Counted from the first letter of the stretch, positions 9,601 to 17,680 are shown. The stretch is DNA of 40,104 nucleotides from VFZS01 sp964353255 (GCA_964353255.1 CAYGVJ010000038.1:1-40104); one strand, 5' to 3'. Program-made: numbers and translations. Notes: generated from the sequence alone by a model not told the origin.

Positions 9601-10063
9601 GACCCAGTTCGGCTGGGGAAAACCGCCCGCTCCTGCCCTCGAGGCGGCGAAGCCGGTGGCGGCGCCCCCTCTGCGGGTCCTGCTGGTCGAGGACAACGTG
9701 GTGAACCAGAAGCTGGCCTCGCGTCTGCTGGAGAGGCTGGGCCACAGCGTGGTGGTGGCGGCAGACGGCCAGGAGGCACTCGCGGCGCTGGAGCGCCAAC
9801 CGGTGGACGTTGTCCTGATGGATGTCCAGATGCCCAAGATGGACGGCTTTGAAGCCACGGCAGCGATTCGGCAGAAGGAGAGGGCGCGGGGAGCAGAGCG
9901 CATCCCGATCGTGGCCCTGACCGCGCACGCCTTGCAGGGCGACCGGGAGACATGCCTCGCGGCGGGCATGGACACCTATCTGGCCAAGCCGGTTCTACGC
10001 GACGATTTGGCGCGTGTTCTCGCCGAAGTCACGGGAGCCCGCGCTCTCACACTTGCGCGTTGA
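6629..10063 (+). CDS. Hybrid histidine kinase with Reg_prop beta-propeller sensor and C-terminal receiver
   Basis: About 1144 residues. An upstream in-frame GTG at 6566 exists, but the ATG at 6629 places a clean signal peptide (MMKRFRACLPALLLLL…) at the N-terminus and is preferred. Domain order: a periplasmic two-component-regulator propeller (residues ~30-640, repeated blades such as 'DRKGRLWFAATE' and 'DSRGRIWAGTSRGLSLY'); a Y_Y_Y domain (~650-712); one TM helix (~721-743); HisKA with the phospho-acceptor H770 in 'NMSHEIRTPMNAILG'; HATPase with 'DTGVGVP' and 'GGTGLGL'; and a receiver with D1065 in 'LMDVQMPKMDG' and the Lys of 'YLAKPV'. There is no HPt, AraC or other DNA-binding output domain, so a separate phosphorelay partner is expected. 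The architecture recalls the HTCS glycan sensors of Bacteroides minus their AraC domain. Its position divergent from GH67 suggests it senses xylan fragments (inference). Confidence 0.95.
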   Translation: MMKRFRACLPALLLLLTAPLPAHVQAGWRFWSAPDGMTETYCRTLGVTPGGSVWVRHGAVASMSVLDGYTVTRIPEPRTASSVNWGVLARVYASPPGDAWTVEDGALKQYRNRHWIVHATQAPGEQMRAAIPRRPSRILVLFSDRLAEYDTDSRSWTVVKKSAETAVGSFLGMVRGIAGEFWVTGAHGAGKLETTGNRKQYQWTECDTRTIGLQDLEDPLPGEGGELFVAGLLGRSGARALARWQGSRVELVSTASRRLRGWRGADGSLWILQGTSLARLADGRREAIERRGTLAGITYDVAAEPNGVFWMATSEGVARYAPPLWSTPEPVRHIDQPVHAIVEDRKGRLWFAATEYLIELDGPTWRIHPLPKDFRTHTVQSENLTVLPDGRIAMKGYQAETLNRLVVFDPKTRAYQNVTHPEGRTIVLAWRRQDGTFWVRTGSPCQLEIYDGKTFHPRLDAGNDLACSGIRWVHESADGAVWIGTSSQGGGVYRRGKLEMFGPAQGFPEAAVTTIFEHAPGRILAAGRDVLAEFDGKRWSLLRTGLDRAQSIMKSRDGTLWIASGTGIHRLKDGAWLANGEEDGLPTDISHEIFQDSRGRIWAGTSRGLSLYHPEADTDPPKGLIAPANNPDEAPPDGSIKIVFSGIDKWKYTAAERLLYSYRLDRGAWSLFSSSNTASFQRLHHGHHRIEVRAMDRNGNVDPTPDAFDFAVLLPWYKQAGFILIAAASFLVISTLLGLAAAQYRALKRAKQTAESASRSKSEFLANMSHEIRTPMNAILGMTALAMEIAPNTEQHEYLDTVQKSAGSLLGILDDILDLSKVEAGRLELAPVDFNLRECVEETLRTLRLRAEEKGLALKCQLSPEVPHFVTGDDRRLRQVLLNLVGNAIKFTARGEVSVQVALKSSADQGAAVLFAVTDTGVGVPVGKQKIIFAPFEQADSSTTRTHGGTGLGLAISARLVRLMNGDIWVESPWRDAETGAQVAGSAFYFTTQFGWGKPPAPALEAAKPVAAPPLRVLLVEDNVVNQKLASRLLERLGHSVVVAADGQEALAALERQPVDVVLMDVQMPKMDGFEATAAIRQKERARGAERIPIVALTAHALQGDRETCLAAGMDTYLAKPVLRDDLARVLAEVTGARALTLAR

Positions 10064-10081
10064 CGCCCACAAGCTGAAGGG

Positions 10082-10206
10082 GTTGCTGAAAAACGCCCAC
10101 TCCAGACCGCTTGCTAACGCGCGCGGCTCGGAAAGTGCTTCACTGTCAACAGGCCTAGTTCGGAGCCGCGACCGTCAGGGAGCGGTTCTGGGCGTTTTTC
10201 AGCACC
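10082..10206 (-). repeat. 125-bp palindromic MITE-like repeat, copy 1
   Basis: This fills the gap between two convergent genes. It begins GTTGCTGAAAAACGCCCA and ends with the near-perfect inverted complement TGGGCGTTTTTCAGCACC. Further in, 10101-10128 and 10163-10186 form a second imperfect inverted pair, so most of the element can fold as one long hairpin with a short central loop. The complement of the copy at 27574-27698 aligns with it over the same 125 bp with about 14 differences (hand count). It is flanked by the direct repeat CTGAAG (10074-10079 and 10209-10214), a possible target-site duplication. It carries no ORF and no IS transposase. It may also act as a bidirectional terminator for the kinase and peptidase genes. 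Confidence 0.85.
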
Positions 10207-10224
10207 CTCTGAAGCCGGTGCCAC

Positions 10225-12339
10225 TCAGCCCTTCGGCTTCAGCCCGCGCTTCTCCAGCAGCGGCTCCACCGAGGGCTCGCGACCGCGGAAGCTCTTGTAC
10301 ATCTCCATGCCGTCGGCGGTGCCGCCCTTTTCCAGGATCTTCGTCCGGAACGATCGGGCGGTCGCCGGGTCGAACAAGCCTTTCTCCTTGAACGCCTGGA
10401 AGGCGTCGCTGTCCAGCACTTCGCTCCAGATGTAGCTGTAGTAGCCCGAGGAGTAACCGCCCGAGAAGATGTGCTGGAAGTAGGGGCTGCGGTAGCGGAC
10501 CACGATCTCCGGCATCAACCGGATTTTCTCCAGCGACGCCCTTTCGAAGGCCGTCGCATCCACCGCTTGATCCCCGGAAATCGTGTGCCAGTCCATGTCG
10601 AGAAAAGAGGCGGCCAGATACTCGACCGTCGCGAATCCCTGGTTGAACTTCTCCGCCCGCTTGATCTTCGCCACCAGTTCAGCCGGAATGATGGCTCCGG
10701 TCTGGTAGTGTTTGGCGTAGACGTTGAGCACCTCCGGCTCCAGCGCCCAATTTTCCATGATCTGCGAGGGCAGCTCGACGAAGTCGCGGGGCACCCCGCT
10801 CAGACTCCGGTAGTGGATGCGCTGTAGGAGCGAATGAAGCCCATGACCGAATTCGTGGAACAGAGTCTCGACCTCCTCCAGTCGCAGCAGAGCCGGCTGG
10901 CCGGCCGCCGGACGCGTGAAGTTGCACACGTTGACCGCGATCGGACGAACGTCTTTGCCGTCCCGGATGTACTGGCCGCGGTAGCGGCCCGACCAGGCTC
11001 CGCCGCGCTTGCCGGGCCTCGGGTGGTAATCAATGAGGAATACGCCCAGGTGCGCGCCGCCGGAATCCTTGACTTCGAACGTCCGGACTTCGGGATGGTA
11101 TTTCGGGATGTCCGTCCGCTCGACGAACTTCAGACCATACAGCCGGTTCGCCACGTAGTAGGCTCCGTGGAGAACGTTGTCGAGCGTGAAGTACTGCCGC
11201 ACTTCGTTCTCATCCAGCGCGTAGCGCGCCTGCTTGACCTTCTCTGCGTAGTAGCGCCAGTCCCAGGGCTCCAGCTTGAAACTTTGCCCTCCCGCCGCGA
11301 TCATGCCCTGCAACGCCTCCGTTTCCTGCCGCGCTACGGACGATGCCGGCTCCCAGAGCTGCCGGAGCAGGTCGTAGACGCGCCCAGGCTCCTTGGCCAT
11401 GTTCTCTTCCAGCACATAATGCGCGTGGGTCGGATAGCCGAGCAGCCTGGCGCGCTCGGCCCGCAGGGGGGCGATTCGGGTCAGGATCTGCTTGTTGTCG
11501 TACTGGTTGCCGTGGTCGCAACGGCTGATGTACGCCGACAAGATCTGCCGGCGCAGCTCGCGGTTGTCGGCATAGGAAAGAAACGGCCAGATGCTCGGGG
11601 CTTGCAAGGTGAATACCCATTGCCCGGGCAGCCCGGCCGAGCGGGCCGCCTCCGCCGCCGCCGCGACGCCCGTCTCCGGCAACCCGGCGAGGTCTTCCTT
11701 CTTGTCGATCACCAGCCGGTAGGCGTTGGTCTCCTTGAGCAGGTTGTCCCCGAATCGAACGGAGAGCACCGAGAGTTCCCCGTTGATGGCACGCAGTCTC
11801 TGCTGCTGCTCGGGGCCCAGGTTGGCGCCCCCGCGGACGAACATCTTGTAGGTTTCTTCGAGGAGCTTGCGCTGCTCGGCGTCCAGCTTCAGGCTGGCGC
11901 GCCGTTCCCAGACCGCCTTGACCCGCGCGAAAAGTTGTGGGTTCAAGAGGATGTCGTCCCTCAGCGCCGCAAGCCGGGGAGCCACCTGCCGGGCGATCGC
12001 CTGCAACTGGTCGTTGGTCTCGGCGCTGGTCAGATTCCCGAAGACCCCCTGCACCTTCTGGATCAATTCGCCGGCGGCGTCCAGCGCCGCGATGGTGTTG
12101 GCAAAGCTGGGAGCCTCGGCGCGGGAGGCAATCGCTTCCGCTTCCCGCTTCTGCTCTTCGATAGCTCGCTGGATGGCCGGCAGGAAGTGCTCATTCTTGA
12201 TCTGCTCGAACGGGGGCACGCCAAAAGGCGTGTTCCAAGCTTTGAAGAACGGGTTTGACTCATCGGGCTGCGCCGCCTGCTGGGTCCAGAGCAGGGGGCA
12301 CGCCAGTGCCGCAAGGAGGATCAGAGCGCATCGCTTCAT
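10225..12339 (-). CDS. M3-family zinc metallopeptidase (Dcp/oligopeptidase A-like), exported
   Basis: A 704-residue gluzincin of family M3, which cleaves oligopeptides (dipeptidyl carboxypeptidase or oligopeptidase A type). The start 'MKRCALILLAALACPLLW' is a signal peptide, so it should act in the periplasm, unlike cytoplasmic E. coli Dcp and OpdA. The zinc site is intact: H495-E496-F-G-H499 in 'FHEFGHGLHS', with E522 (RDFVELPSQIMENW) as the third ligand, at the spacing seen in M3 enzymes. The long helical N-terminal half (residues ~50-220) and the C-terminal 'FSGGYSSGYYSYIWSEVLDSDAF' segment, with the substrate-binding Tyr/Gly loop, are also typical. The length matches the family. It sits at the 3' end of a run of minus-strand genes, 107 bp after the zinc-ribbon gene, and its own 3' end is followed by the 125-bp repeat. 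Confidence 0.95.
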   Translation of the reverse strand: MKRCALILLAALACPLLWTQQAAQPDESNPFFKAWNTPFGVPPFEQIKNEHFLPAIQRAIEEQKREAEAIASRAEAPSFANTIAALDAAGELIQKVQGVFGNLTSAETNDQLQAIARQVAPRLAALRDDILLNPQLFARVKAVWERRASLKLDAEQRKLLEETYKMFVRGGANLGPEQQQRLRAINGELSVLSVRFGDNLLKETNAYRLVIDKKEDLAGLPETGVAAAAEAARSAGLPGQWVFTLQAPSIWPFLSYADNRELRRQILSAYISRCDHGNQYDNKQILTRIAPLRAERARLLGYPTHAHYVLEENMAKEPGRVYDLLRQLWEPASSVARQETEALQGMIAAGGQSFKLEPWDWRYYAEKVKQARYALDENEVRQYFTLDNVLHGAYYVANRLYGLKFVERTDIPKYHPEVRTFEVKDSGGAHLGVFLIDYHPRPGKRGGAWSGRYRGQYIRDGKDVRPIAVNVCNFTRPAAGQPALLRLEEVETLFHEFGHGLHSLLQRIHYRSLSGVPRDFVELPSQIMENWALEPEVLNVYAKHYQTGAIIPAELVAKIKRAEKFNQGFATVEYLAASFLDMDWHTISGDQAVDATAFERASLEKIRLMPEIVVRYRSPYFQHIFSGGYSSGYYSYIWSEVLDSDAFQAFKEKGLFDPATARSFRTKILEKGGTADGMEMYKSFRGREPSVEPLLEKRGLKPKG

Positions 12340-12446
12340 AGCATTGTCAGCCTATCAGGTCCGGCCCGCCGGCTGCACGGCCTCCATCGCCGGCGCGGGT
12401 GTGATGCCTCAGTCTTGGGGGATGGGACAAGCTGACGGCTTACCCC

Positions 12447-13547
12447 TCAGGACGCCCCCGCCCCGCCGTCCCTCCGGCAGCGGCAGCGGGGCTGGCAGGC
12501 CTGGCAGTAGAACCGCGCGCAGGTGGGACATTGGCTCCAGCACTCCCGGCACAGGCAGTGGATGTTATCGCACAAGTAAACCGGATGGGCCCGCCCCAGA
12601 CAGTGATCGCACAGCGGCGGCTCCAGTAGGCCCAAAACGGGATTCCAGTGGAACCGGCGCGCGCGTTCCTGCTTCTTGCGGATGAGACGCACCGCGATCT
12701 CGCGCACCGGCAGGACCACCGCCAGCACGGCCGCCGGTTCCAGGCGGATGCGCAGCGAGTACTTCCGCCGCAGGTCTTCGAGCTTGGCCGCGCGATCCAG
12801 TTCCGTGGCCCGCAGGCGGCTCCGCTCTTTCTCTGCGGCCAGCGGGTCGCCGGAGCGCCGGGCAATCCGCTTTTCGATCTGCGCCCCCAGATCCCGGTAG
12901 TAGGAATCGATCCGGCGGGCGTCCCGCTCCAGGCGCCGCCGGGCGGTCTCTTGCAGGCCGGTGATCAGCTTGCGGGTTTCCACCTCGGCGGCGCGCAACG
13001 CAGCCGGGTAGATTTGGGCCAACGCCTCGACAGGGACGCTGAAGGCCGGATCGTCCTCGGTCTGGTCCCGAACGGCCCGCAGCAGAGTTTCCGGTTGCGG
13101 CGGCAGCGAGCGGGCCGAAGCGTTCAGGCAGACGGTCACCATCCCGAGGTGGCGCTCGTCGGATTCCACCGTGTATTGAAACGTGAAGAAGAAGCAGGAG
13201 GCCCGGGCGGAAAAGTCCTCGACCAGCCGGTAGATGCCATTCTGGATCACCAGCTCGCGCTCCAGCATCGCGGCGACGTCCAGCGGCGGGGCCGCCAGCG
13301 GGGCGCGCAGTCGCGCTCCGGCTACCAGACTCTCGGCTGGCAACAGCCTCCCCAGCCGCTCCAGCCATTCCCCGGGATCGTCGGCCCCGGCTTCGGCGCC
13401 GAACTTCAGCGAGAGCCATTCGCTGGAACCCAACTGTTCGGCCAGGCTGGGGGGAAGCAGCGCGCGAATGCCCCCGTTCCCGTCCGCTTCGACCAGCGCC
13501 CCCCGGCTCAGCAGCAGGTTGGCCGCCCACTCCGCCAGATCCATCAT
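12447..13547 (-). CDS. Uncharacterised coiled-coil protein with C-terminal Cys-rich zinc ribbon, partner of SNF2 helicase
   Basis: A 366-residue protein that I cannot assign to a named family. Residues ~1-190 are a globular alpha/beta region. Residues ~195-275 are rich in Arg, Glu and Lys and predicted coiled coil (RRLERDARRIDSYYRDLGAQ…). Residues ~310-360 hold at least five Cys pairs or clusters (CDHC, CDNIHCLCREC, CPTC, CQAC, CRC) likely to bind several zinc ions, after a conserved-looking 'HWNPVLGLLEPPLC' lead-in. The start lies only 3 bases after the SNF2 stop, and its GAGG ribosome-binding site lies inside the end of that gene, so the two are translationally coupled. This strongly suggests that the protein is a dedicated partner of the helicase, perhaps a nucleic-acid or RNA-polymerase contact module. 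No signal peptide or TM segment is seen. Confidence 0.85.
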   Translation of the reverse strand: MMDLAEWAANLLLSRGALVEADGNGGIRALLPPSLAEQLGSSEWLSLKFGAEAGADDPGEWLERLGRLLPAESLVAGARLRAPLAAPPLDVAAMLERELVIQNGIYRLVEDFSARASCFFFTFQYTVESDERHLGMVTVCLNASARSLPPQPETLLRAVRDQTEDDPAFSVPVEALAQIYPAALRAAEVETRKLITGLQETARRRLERDARRIDSYYRDLGAQIEKRIARRSGDPLAAEKERSRLRATELDRAAKLEDLRRKYSLRIRLEPAAVLAVVLPVREIAVRLIRKKQERARRFHWNPVLGLLEPPLCDHCLGRAHPVYLCDNIHCLCRECWSQCPTCARFYCQACQPRCRCRRDGGAGAS

Positions 13548-13550
13548 CGC

Positions 13551-15851
13551 CTAGACCTCGAAGTCGCGCCGGAACAGCGCCTCATCCAGCTTCTTGCTCT
13601 GCGCGTAGTCCCGCTTGGCGGCCAGCAAACGCTCGGCGAGTTCGTCGAACGCGGCTTGGACCCGCCCCTCCCGGCGGGCCGAGACCCACAGCTCCAGGAT
13701 GAGTTCGGAGAAATCGCCTTCCTCATCCAGCTTCCCCAGGACGCTGTCGATCTCGCCGACCACCAGCTCGAACATGTTGATCTTGTCGTGCAGCACGCGG
13801 AGCAGTTGCTCCTCGATGGTGCCGGCCTGGCAGAGATTGAACACGAAGACGTCGCTGGTCTGGCCGATGCGATGCACACGGCCGATGCGCTGTTCCAGCC
13901 GCATCGGATTCCAGGGCAGGTCGAAGTTGATGACCGTGTTGGCGAACTGGAGGTTGCGGCCTTCCCCGCCCGAGCCGGTCGAGATGAGCACGTCGGCTTC
14001 GTCCCGGAAGCGCGCGATCGAGGCGTCCTTCTGAGCGCGGGACATTCCGCCGCTGAAAACACTGTAGTGCGCCCCAAGGCGCTGGCAGACGCCGGCCAGG
14101 TATTCCAGCGTGGGCACGAACTCGGTGAACACCACCACCTTTCCGGCGCGGGCCGCCAGCATGTGGCCGAGCTGGCGCCCCTTGCTGCTGTCGCTGATCT
14201 GCGCGGCTACTTCCTGGATGGCCTCCAGTTCCCGGCGGTCCTTCGCCGCCAGTTCCTCGTTGGCGGCCAGGGCGCGCCCCACCGCGCGGCAGAGCGCCTG
14301 GGGGCTGCTGCCGGCCTGACGCTGAAGCAGTTCCAGCGCCAGCGCGGAAGGGGCGTTGCGGCGCCCCGAGTAGCGCCCGGCGACGTAGGCTGAGAGCAAC
14401 TCATAAAGCTGCGCCTCGGCCGCCGAGGGCGCGACCGTCGCCGTGGCGGCCGTACGGCGCGGCAGCCGCACATCGGCGACTGCCCGCGTGTTGCGGACCA
14501 TGACTTCAGCCAGCAGCGCCCGCAACCGCTCGGGATTCTTCGGCGACTTCGGCTTGCCGGAGGTCACGTAGAGCCGACGGAATTCCGATTCGGTGGACAG
14601 CAGGCCGGGCTTGAGCAGCGTGATCAGGTTGTGCAGCTCGATCAGGCTGTTCTCCACGGGGGTGGCCGTCAGCAGCAGCAAGAACTTCCGCTCCAGGGAG
14701 TTGACCAGCTTCCAGTTCGCGCTGGCGCGGTTCTTCAGGCAGTGCGCCTCGTCCACGATCACCAGGTCCCAGGGCGTTGCCGCCAGCGCCCCGGCGTGCG
14801 GCTCCAGGCGTGCCATGGCCAGCGAGGCCACCACCAGCGGCTGCCGCCGCCAGAACTGCTGGGGATCCTGGCGGAACTCCGGACCGTCCGGAGAGACCGG
14901 CGCCAGCCCGAATTTCTCGCTGAGCTCTCCCTTCCACTGGGGCACCAGCGAAGACGGCGTCAGCACCAGGGCCCGGCGCACCATGCCGCGAACCCAGTAT
15001 TCCTTCAACACCAGACCAGCTTCGATCGTCTTGCCGAGGCCCACCTCATCGGCCAGCAGAGCGCGACCCTTGAAGTTCCTGAGCACCTGTCGGACCGTTT
15101 CCTGCTGGTAGGTGTAACTGTCTACGCCGTTCAGCGAGGAAAGGCACACCAAGTCCGCGAAGTTCTGCGCCAGCCTCAATTCGATCAAGCTACGGCGCAG
15201 AAAGAAGTCCAGCGGCGTGCCGACGCCATGCCAGGCGGGCGGCGGGACCGGCAGGAAATCGGTCTGGATCTCCGGCGCCGGCGGGGCGGGCGCAGCCGCT
15301 GCCGGCGGCTCGGGCGCCGGTTCGGCGGCCCGCGCCACGGCCGCGGCTTCCGCGCGGGTTGGGGCGGGCGCAGCCGCCAGGTCGCGGCAATAGCGGAGCG
15401 CTGTTTCGCGCAAGGAAAGCCACTTCGCTTCCGCGGGGAACTTGGTCGCTTCCACGAAGTGACGGAAATCCGCCAGGGCCTCCTCCCGGCGTCCCAGCTT
15501 CATCCGCGCGCAGCCGCTGTTGAAGAGCACGCCGAGGTCGCCGGGAGCCGCCTTGCGCAGCAGCCCGAGGTAATACAGCGCGTCCGCGTGACGCTCGGCC
15601 TCGAAATAGGTCTTCGCCACCAAGTCCAGGGCCAGAACGTGGCTCGGATGCAGCGCGATCGCTTTCTTGGCCTCGCGTACGGCCGCCTGCGGGTCCCCCC
15701 GCTTTCTGGCCGCCTTGGCCAGGTGGAAGAAAAACTCCGCCTGCTCCCGGTTGAACGCGCGTTGCTCGGCGGCCTGCTGAAGTTTGCGCTGCTTGCGGCG
15801 GCGCTCCTGCTTTCTGGGATCGCCCACGGGTGGCTTCGGCAATTGTCCCAC
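13551..15851 (-). CDS. SNF2/RapA-like ATPase with N-terminal TPR region
   Basis: A 766-residue cytoplasmic Swi2/Snf2-family dsDNA translocase. The basic N-terminus (QERRRKQRKL) is followed by TPR-like helical repeats (residues ~40-145) and an Ala/Pro-rich linker (~160-198). The ATPase core has motif I 'DEVGLGKT' (268-275), motif II DEAH (367-370), motif III 'LLTATPVENS', motif V 'STGSGGEGRNLQFA' and motif VI 'QRIGRVHRIGQ' (654-664), so it looks active. The overall motor resembles RapA/HepA, which recycles RNA polymerase, but the RapA N-terminal Tudor-like domains are absent and a TPR region takes their place. The start is GTG at 15851 with no strong ribosome-binding site. It is directly coupled to the downstream zinc-ribbon gene. 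A role in transcription recycling, DNA repair or defence cannot be told apart from the sequence alone. Confidence 0.93.
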   Translation of the reverse strand: MGQLPKPPVGDPRKQERRRKQRKLQQAAEQRAFNREQAEFFFHLAKAARKRGDPQAAVREAKKAIALHPSHVLALDLVAKTYFEAERHADALYYLGLLRKAAPGDLGVLFNSGCARMKLGRREEALADFRHFVEATKFPAEAKWLSLRETALRYCRDLAAAPAPTRAEAAAVARAAEPAPEPPAAAAPAPPAPEIQTDFLPVPPPAWHGVGTPLDFFLRRSLIELRLAQNFADLVCLSSLNGVDSYTYQQETVRQVLRNFKGRALLADEVGLGKTIEAGLVLKEYWVRGMVRRALVLTPSSLVPQWKGELSEKFGLAPVSPDGPEFRQDPQQFWRRQPLVVASLAMARLEPHAGALAATPWDLVIVDEAHCLKNRASANWKLVNSLERKFLLLLTATPVENSLIELHNLITLLKPGLLSTESEFRRLYVTSGKPKSPKNPERLRALLAEVMVRNTRAVADVRLPRRTAATATVAPSAAEAQLYELLSAYVAGRYSGRRNAPSALALELLQRQAGSSPQALCRAVGRALAANEELAAKDRRELEAIQEVAAQISDSSKGRQLGHMLAARAGKVVVFTEFVPTLEYLAGVCQRLGAHYSVFSGGMSRAQKDASIARFRDEADVLISTGSGGEGRNLQFANTVINFDLPWNPMRLEQRIGRVHRIGQTSDVFVFNLCQAGTIEEQLLRVLHDKINMFELVVGEIDSVLGKLDEEGDFSELILELWVSARREGRVQAAFDELAERLLAAKRDYAQSKKLDEALFRRDFEV

Positions 15852-15923
15852 GCTTGACGATGGCTGGACAAGACGATCATCCGCTGCGGCGTGCGCGATG
15901 CCTGCCGGCTGCGCCCGTCCTCC

Positions 15924-16211
15924 TCACTCCTTGGGAAGCATCACTTCGACCAGGCCCTCGTCCTTGGGCGGGCGGAGCTGGCGCCGGATGCCGCTCCCGA
16001 CAGAAACGGCGGTCAGGAGCAGCACCACCACCGAAAGCGCGTCCAAACCGCGGCCCCAAACGACGGCGCCGACGCACACCGCGGTTCTCAGGGCCCAGGT
16101 GATGGTCCTGGCTCTGACCTCGCGCCTCTGGTGGAGCCCTGCCGCTGACCGGCCCAGGTAGTGGGCAAAGAACAGGGCCAGCAGGCCGACCAGGGCCCGG
16201 AACAGAATCAT
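15924..16211 (-). CDS. Small membrane protein of unknown function
   Basis: A 95-residue protein with two hydrophobic segments (residues ~4-20 'FRALVGLLALFFAHYLG' and ~44-72 'AVCVGAVVWGRGLDALSVVV') separated by an Arg-rich loop, and a charged C-terminal tail (QLRPPKDEGLVEVMLPKE). I do not recognise a family. It lies between the GyrI-like gene (13 bp upstream) and the SNF2 gene (72 bp downstream) on the same strand, with GGAG just before the ATG, and is probably co-transcribed. Support comes from intact framing, a coherent TM pattern and tight packing; homology is untested. Confidence 0.65.
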   Translation of the reverse strand: MILFRALVGLLALFFAHYLGRSAAGLHQRREVRARTITWALRTAVCVGAVVWGRGLDALSVVVLLLTAVSVGSGIRRQLRPPKDEGLVEVMLPKE

Positions 16212-16224
16212 CGCTCCACCGCCA

Positions 16225-16836
16225 CTAGGATTTTACCGGATAACGCAGAATCGTCCGCAGCCGCTCGGGGGCTACCCGGCGAGGATCGGACAGGTAGATC
16301 TCGTGGTGTGGGCCCTTCAACGACAGGCCTTGCTGCTCGGCCAGCGCCTGCATCTGCGCGATCGTCTCAGGCTCCGTGGCGTAAGGCCCCACGTGCAACA
16401 TCTGCACGCACCGGCCTTCCCGAATGGTCTCCAGCTTCACCTGCTCGGCCGGGACCGGTTTGCCCTTGGCCTTCAGTGCGGCGACGGCGGCCTTCAGGTC
16501 GCGCTGGGTGATGAAGTCCGGCACGCGGATCAGCAGCTTCCAGCAGTAGCTCTCCAGCGCCAGATCCGTGATGGGCGCTTGGCCGGGCGCCCACCACAGG
16601 CCTTCCGGACCGCATACCCGGTAGTCGCGGCCGGCGAACTTGCTGGCCATTTTGATGGTGAAGGCCACGCTGAAAAGCGCGCCCATCTGCGCCTGGAACA
16701 GGTCCCCGCCGGGCTTGCCTTCACCGGCCATGGTCAGATACCGGGCCGGCTTGACGTGGAGCAGCACCGGCTTGCGCGGCGCCACGTACTCGGACTTGTG
16801 CAGCTTGTAGAGGTCAATCTTCTCGGGCTTGGCCAT
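16225..16836 (-). CDS. GyrI-like small-molecule-binding domain protein
   Basis: A 203-residue stand-alone GyrI-like (SHS2/AraC effector-binding fold) protein. The start 'KIDLYKLHKSEYVAPRKPVL' followed by 'ARYLTMAGEGKPGG' is characteristic of the free-standing cytoplasmic members of this family, as is 'MLHVGPYATEPETIAQMQAL' before the final 'GPHHEIYLSDPRRVAPERLRTILRYPV'. The frame extends upstream to 16965, but the ATG at 16836 has an excellent GGAGGAG site (complement of 16843-16849) six bases upstream, so it is chosen. Members bind hydrophobic or cationic small molecules or hydrolyse cyclopropanoid compounds. The ligand here is unknown. It is divergent from the ThuA-like gene, with only 40 bp between the starts. 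Confidence 0.88.
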   Translation of the reverse strand: MAKPEKIDLYKLHKSEYVAPRKPVLLHVKPARYLTMAGEGKPGGDLFQAQMGALFSVAFTIKMASKFAGRDYRVCGPEGLWWAPGQAPITDLALESYCWKLLIRVPDFITQRDLKAAVAALKAKGKPVPAEQVKLETIREGRCVQMLHVGPYATEPETIAQMQALAEQQGLSLKGPHHEIYLSDPRRVAPERLRTILRYPVKS

Positions 16837-16876
16837 GGGGTTCTCCTCCGTATATTCTAGTGGCTGGAGGTGGCTC

Positions 16877-17680
16877 TTGAGACGAGTTCTTGCGGGTCTG
16901 TTGCTGGCGGGAGTGCTGGCGGCGCTGTGCGCCCAGCAGCCCAAGATCCAGACGTTGATCATCACCGGACAGAACGGTCACGACTGGCGCGGCGTCACGC
17001 CGCCGCTGCGCAAGGTCCTCGAGGATACCGGCCGGTTCGAAGTGCGCGTGACGGAAGAGTTCCGGGGCGCCGGGCCCGAGACGCTGGCCCCCTACGACCT
17101 GGTGATTCTCAACTACTACGAGCGCGGCAAGCCCGAGCTGCGCTGGGGCGACCGGGCTGAGAAAGCGCTGCTCGACTTCGTGCGCTCCGGCAAGGGGCTG
17201 GTCATGTACCACTTCTCGGTGGCCGCCTTCAACGGCTGGGAGGAGTACGAGAAACTCTCCGGCGGCAACTGGCGGCCCGGCCAGGGGCACCATTCGGCGC
17301 GCCATGACTTCACCGTCGAGATCAAGGACCCCGACCACCCCATCACTCGCGGCCTGAAGAAATCCTTCCCGCAACCCAACGACGAACTCTACGCCAACCT
17401 GAAATGGCAGCCCGAGGGCAGCTACCACGTGCTGGCCACCGCCTGGGACGACCACGCGCTGTACCAGGGCAAAGCGCGGCAGCCCACTCCGGGGCCGGGG
17501 CTGAACCACCCCATGCTGTGGACCGTCAACTACGGGAAGGGCCGCGTCTTCGGCACCGCGCTGGGACACGACGCCGAGAATGTGCAGACTCCGGCCTTCG
17601 TGGTGACCTTCACCCGCGGGGCCGAGTGGGCGGCGACCGGGGCGGTCACCCTGAAGGTTCCGCCCGAGATGGCGCAGTAG
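16877..17680 (+). CDS. Secreted ThuA-domain protein
   Basis: A 267-residue protein with a ThuA (trehalose-utilisation) domain, which has a class-I glutamine-amidotransferase-like alpha/beta fold. The start chosen is TTG at 16877: it gives the signal peptide 'MRRVLAGLLLAGVLAALCA' and has GGAGG at 16866-16870, six bases away. An upstream ATG at 16829 would add 16 unlikely residues and overlap the divergent gene. Motifs include 'TLIITGQNGHDWRGVTPPL', 'LVILNYYERGKPELRW', 'GKGLVMYHFSVAAFNGWEEY', 'NDELYANLKWQP' and 'GKGRVFGTALGHDAEN'. ThuA domains often occur with sugar or ubiquinone-like redox pathways in Bacteroidota, Planctomycetota and Acidobacteriota, and most have no proven reaction. The stop abuts that of the convergent creatininase gene with no gap. 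Confidence 0.9.
   Translation: MRRVLAGLLLAGVLAALCAQQPKIQTLIITGQNGHDWRGVTPPLRKVLEDTGRFEVRVTEEFRGAGPETLAPYDLVILNYYERGKPELRWGDRAEKALLDFVRSGKGLVMYHFSVAAFNGWEEYEKLSGGNWRPGQGHHSARHDFTVEIKDPDHPITRGLKKSFPQPNDELYANLKWQPEGSYHVLATAWDDHALYQGKARQPTPGPGLNHPMLWTVNYGKGRVFGTALGHDAENVQTPAFVVTFTRGAEWAATGAVTLKVPPEMAQ

Noticed and set aside
16837..16965. N-terminal extension of the GyrI-like protein
   Set aside because: It would run over the start of the divergent ThuA gene. The strong GGAGGAG before the ATG at 16836 fixes the start.
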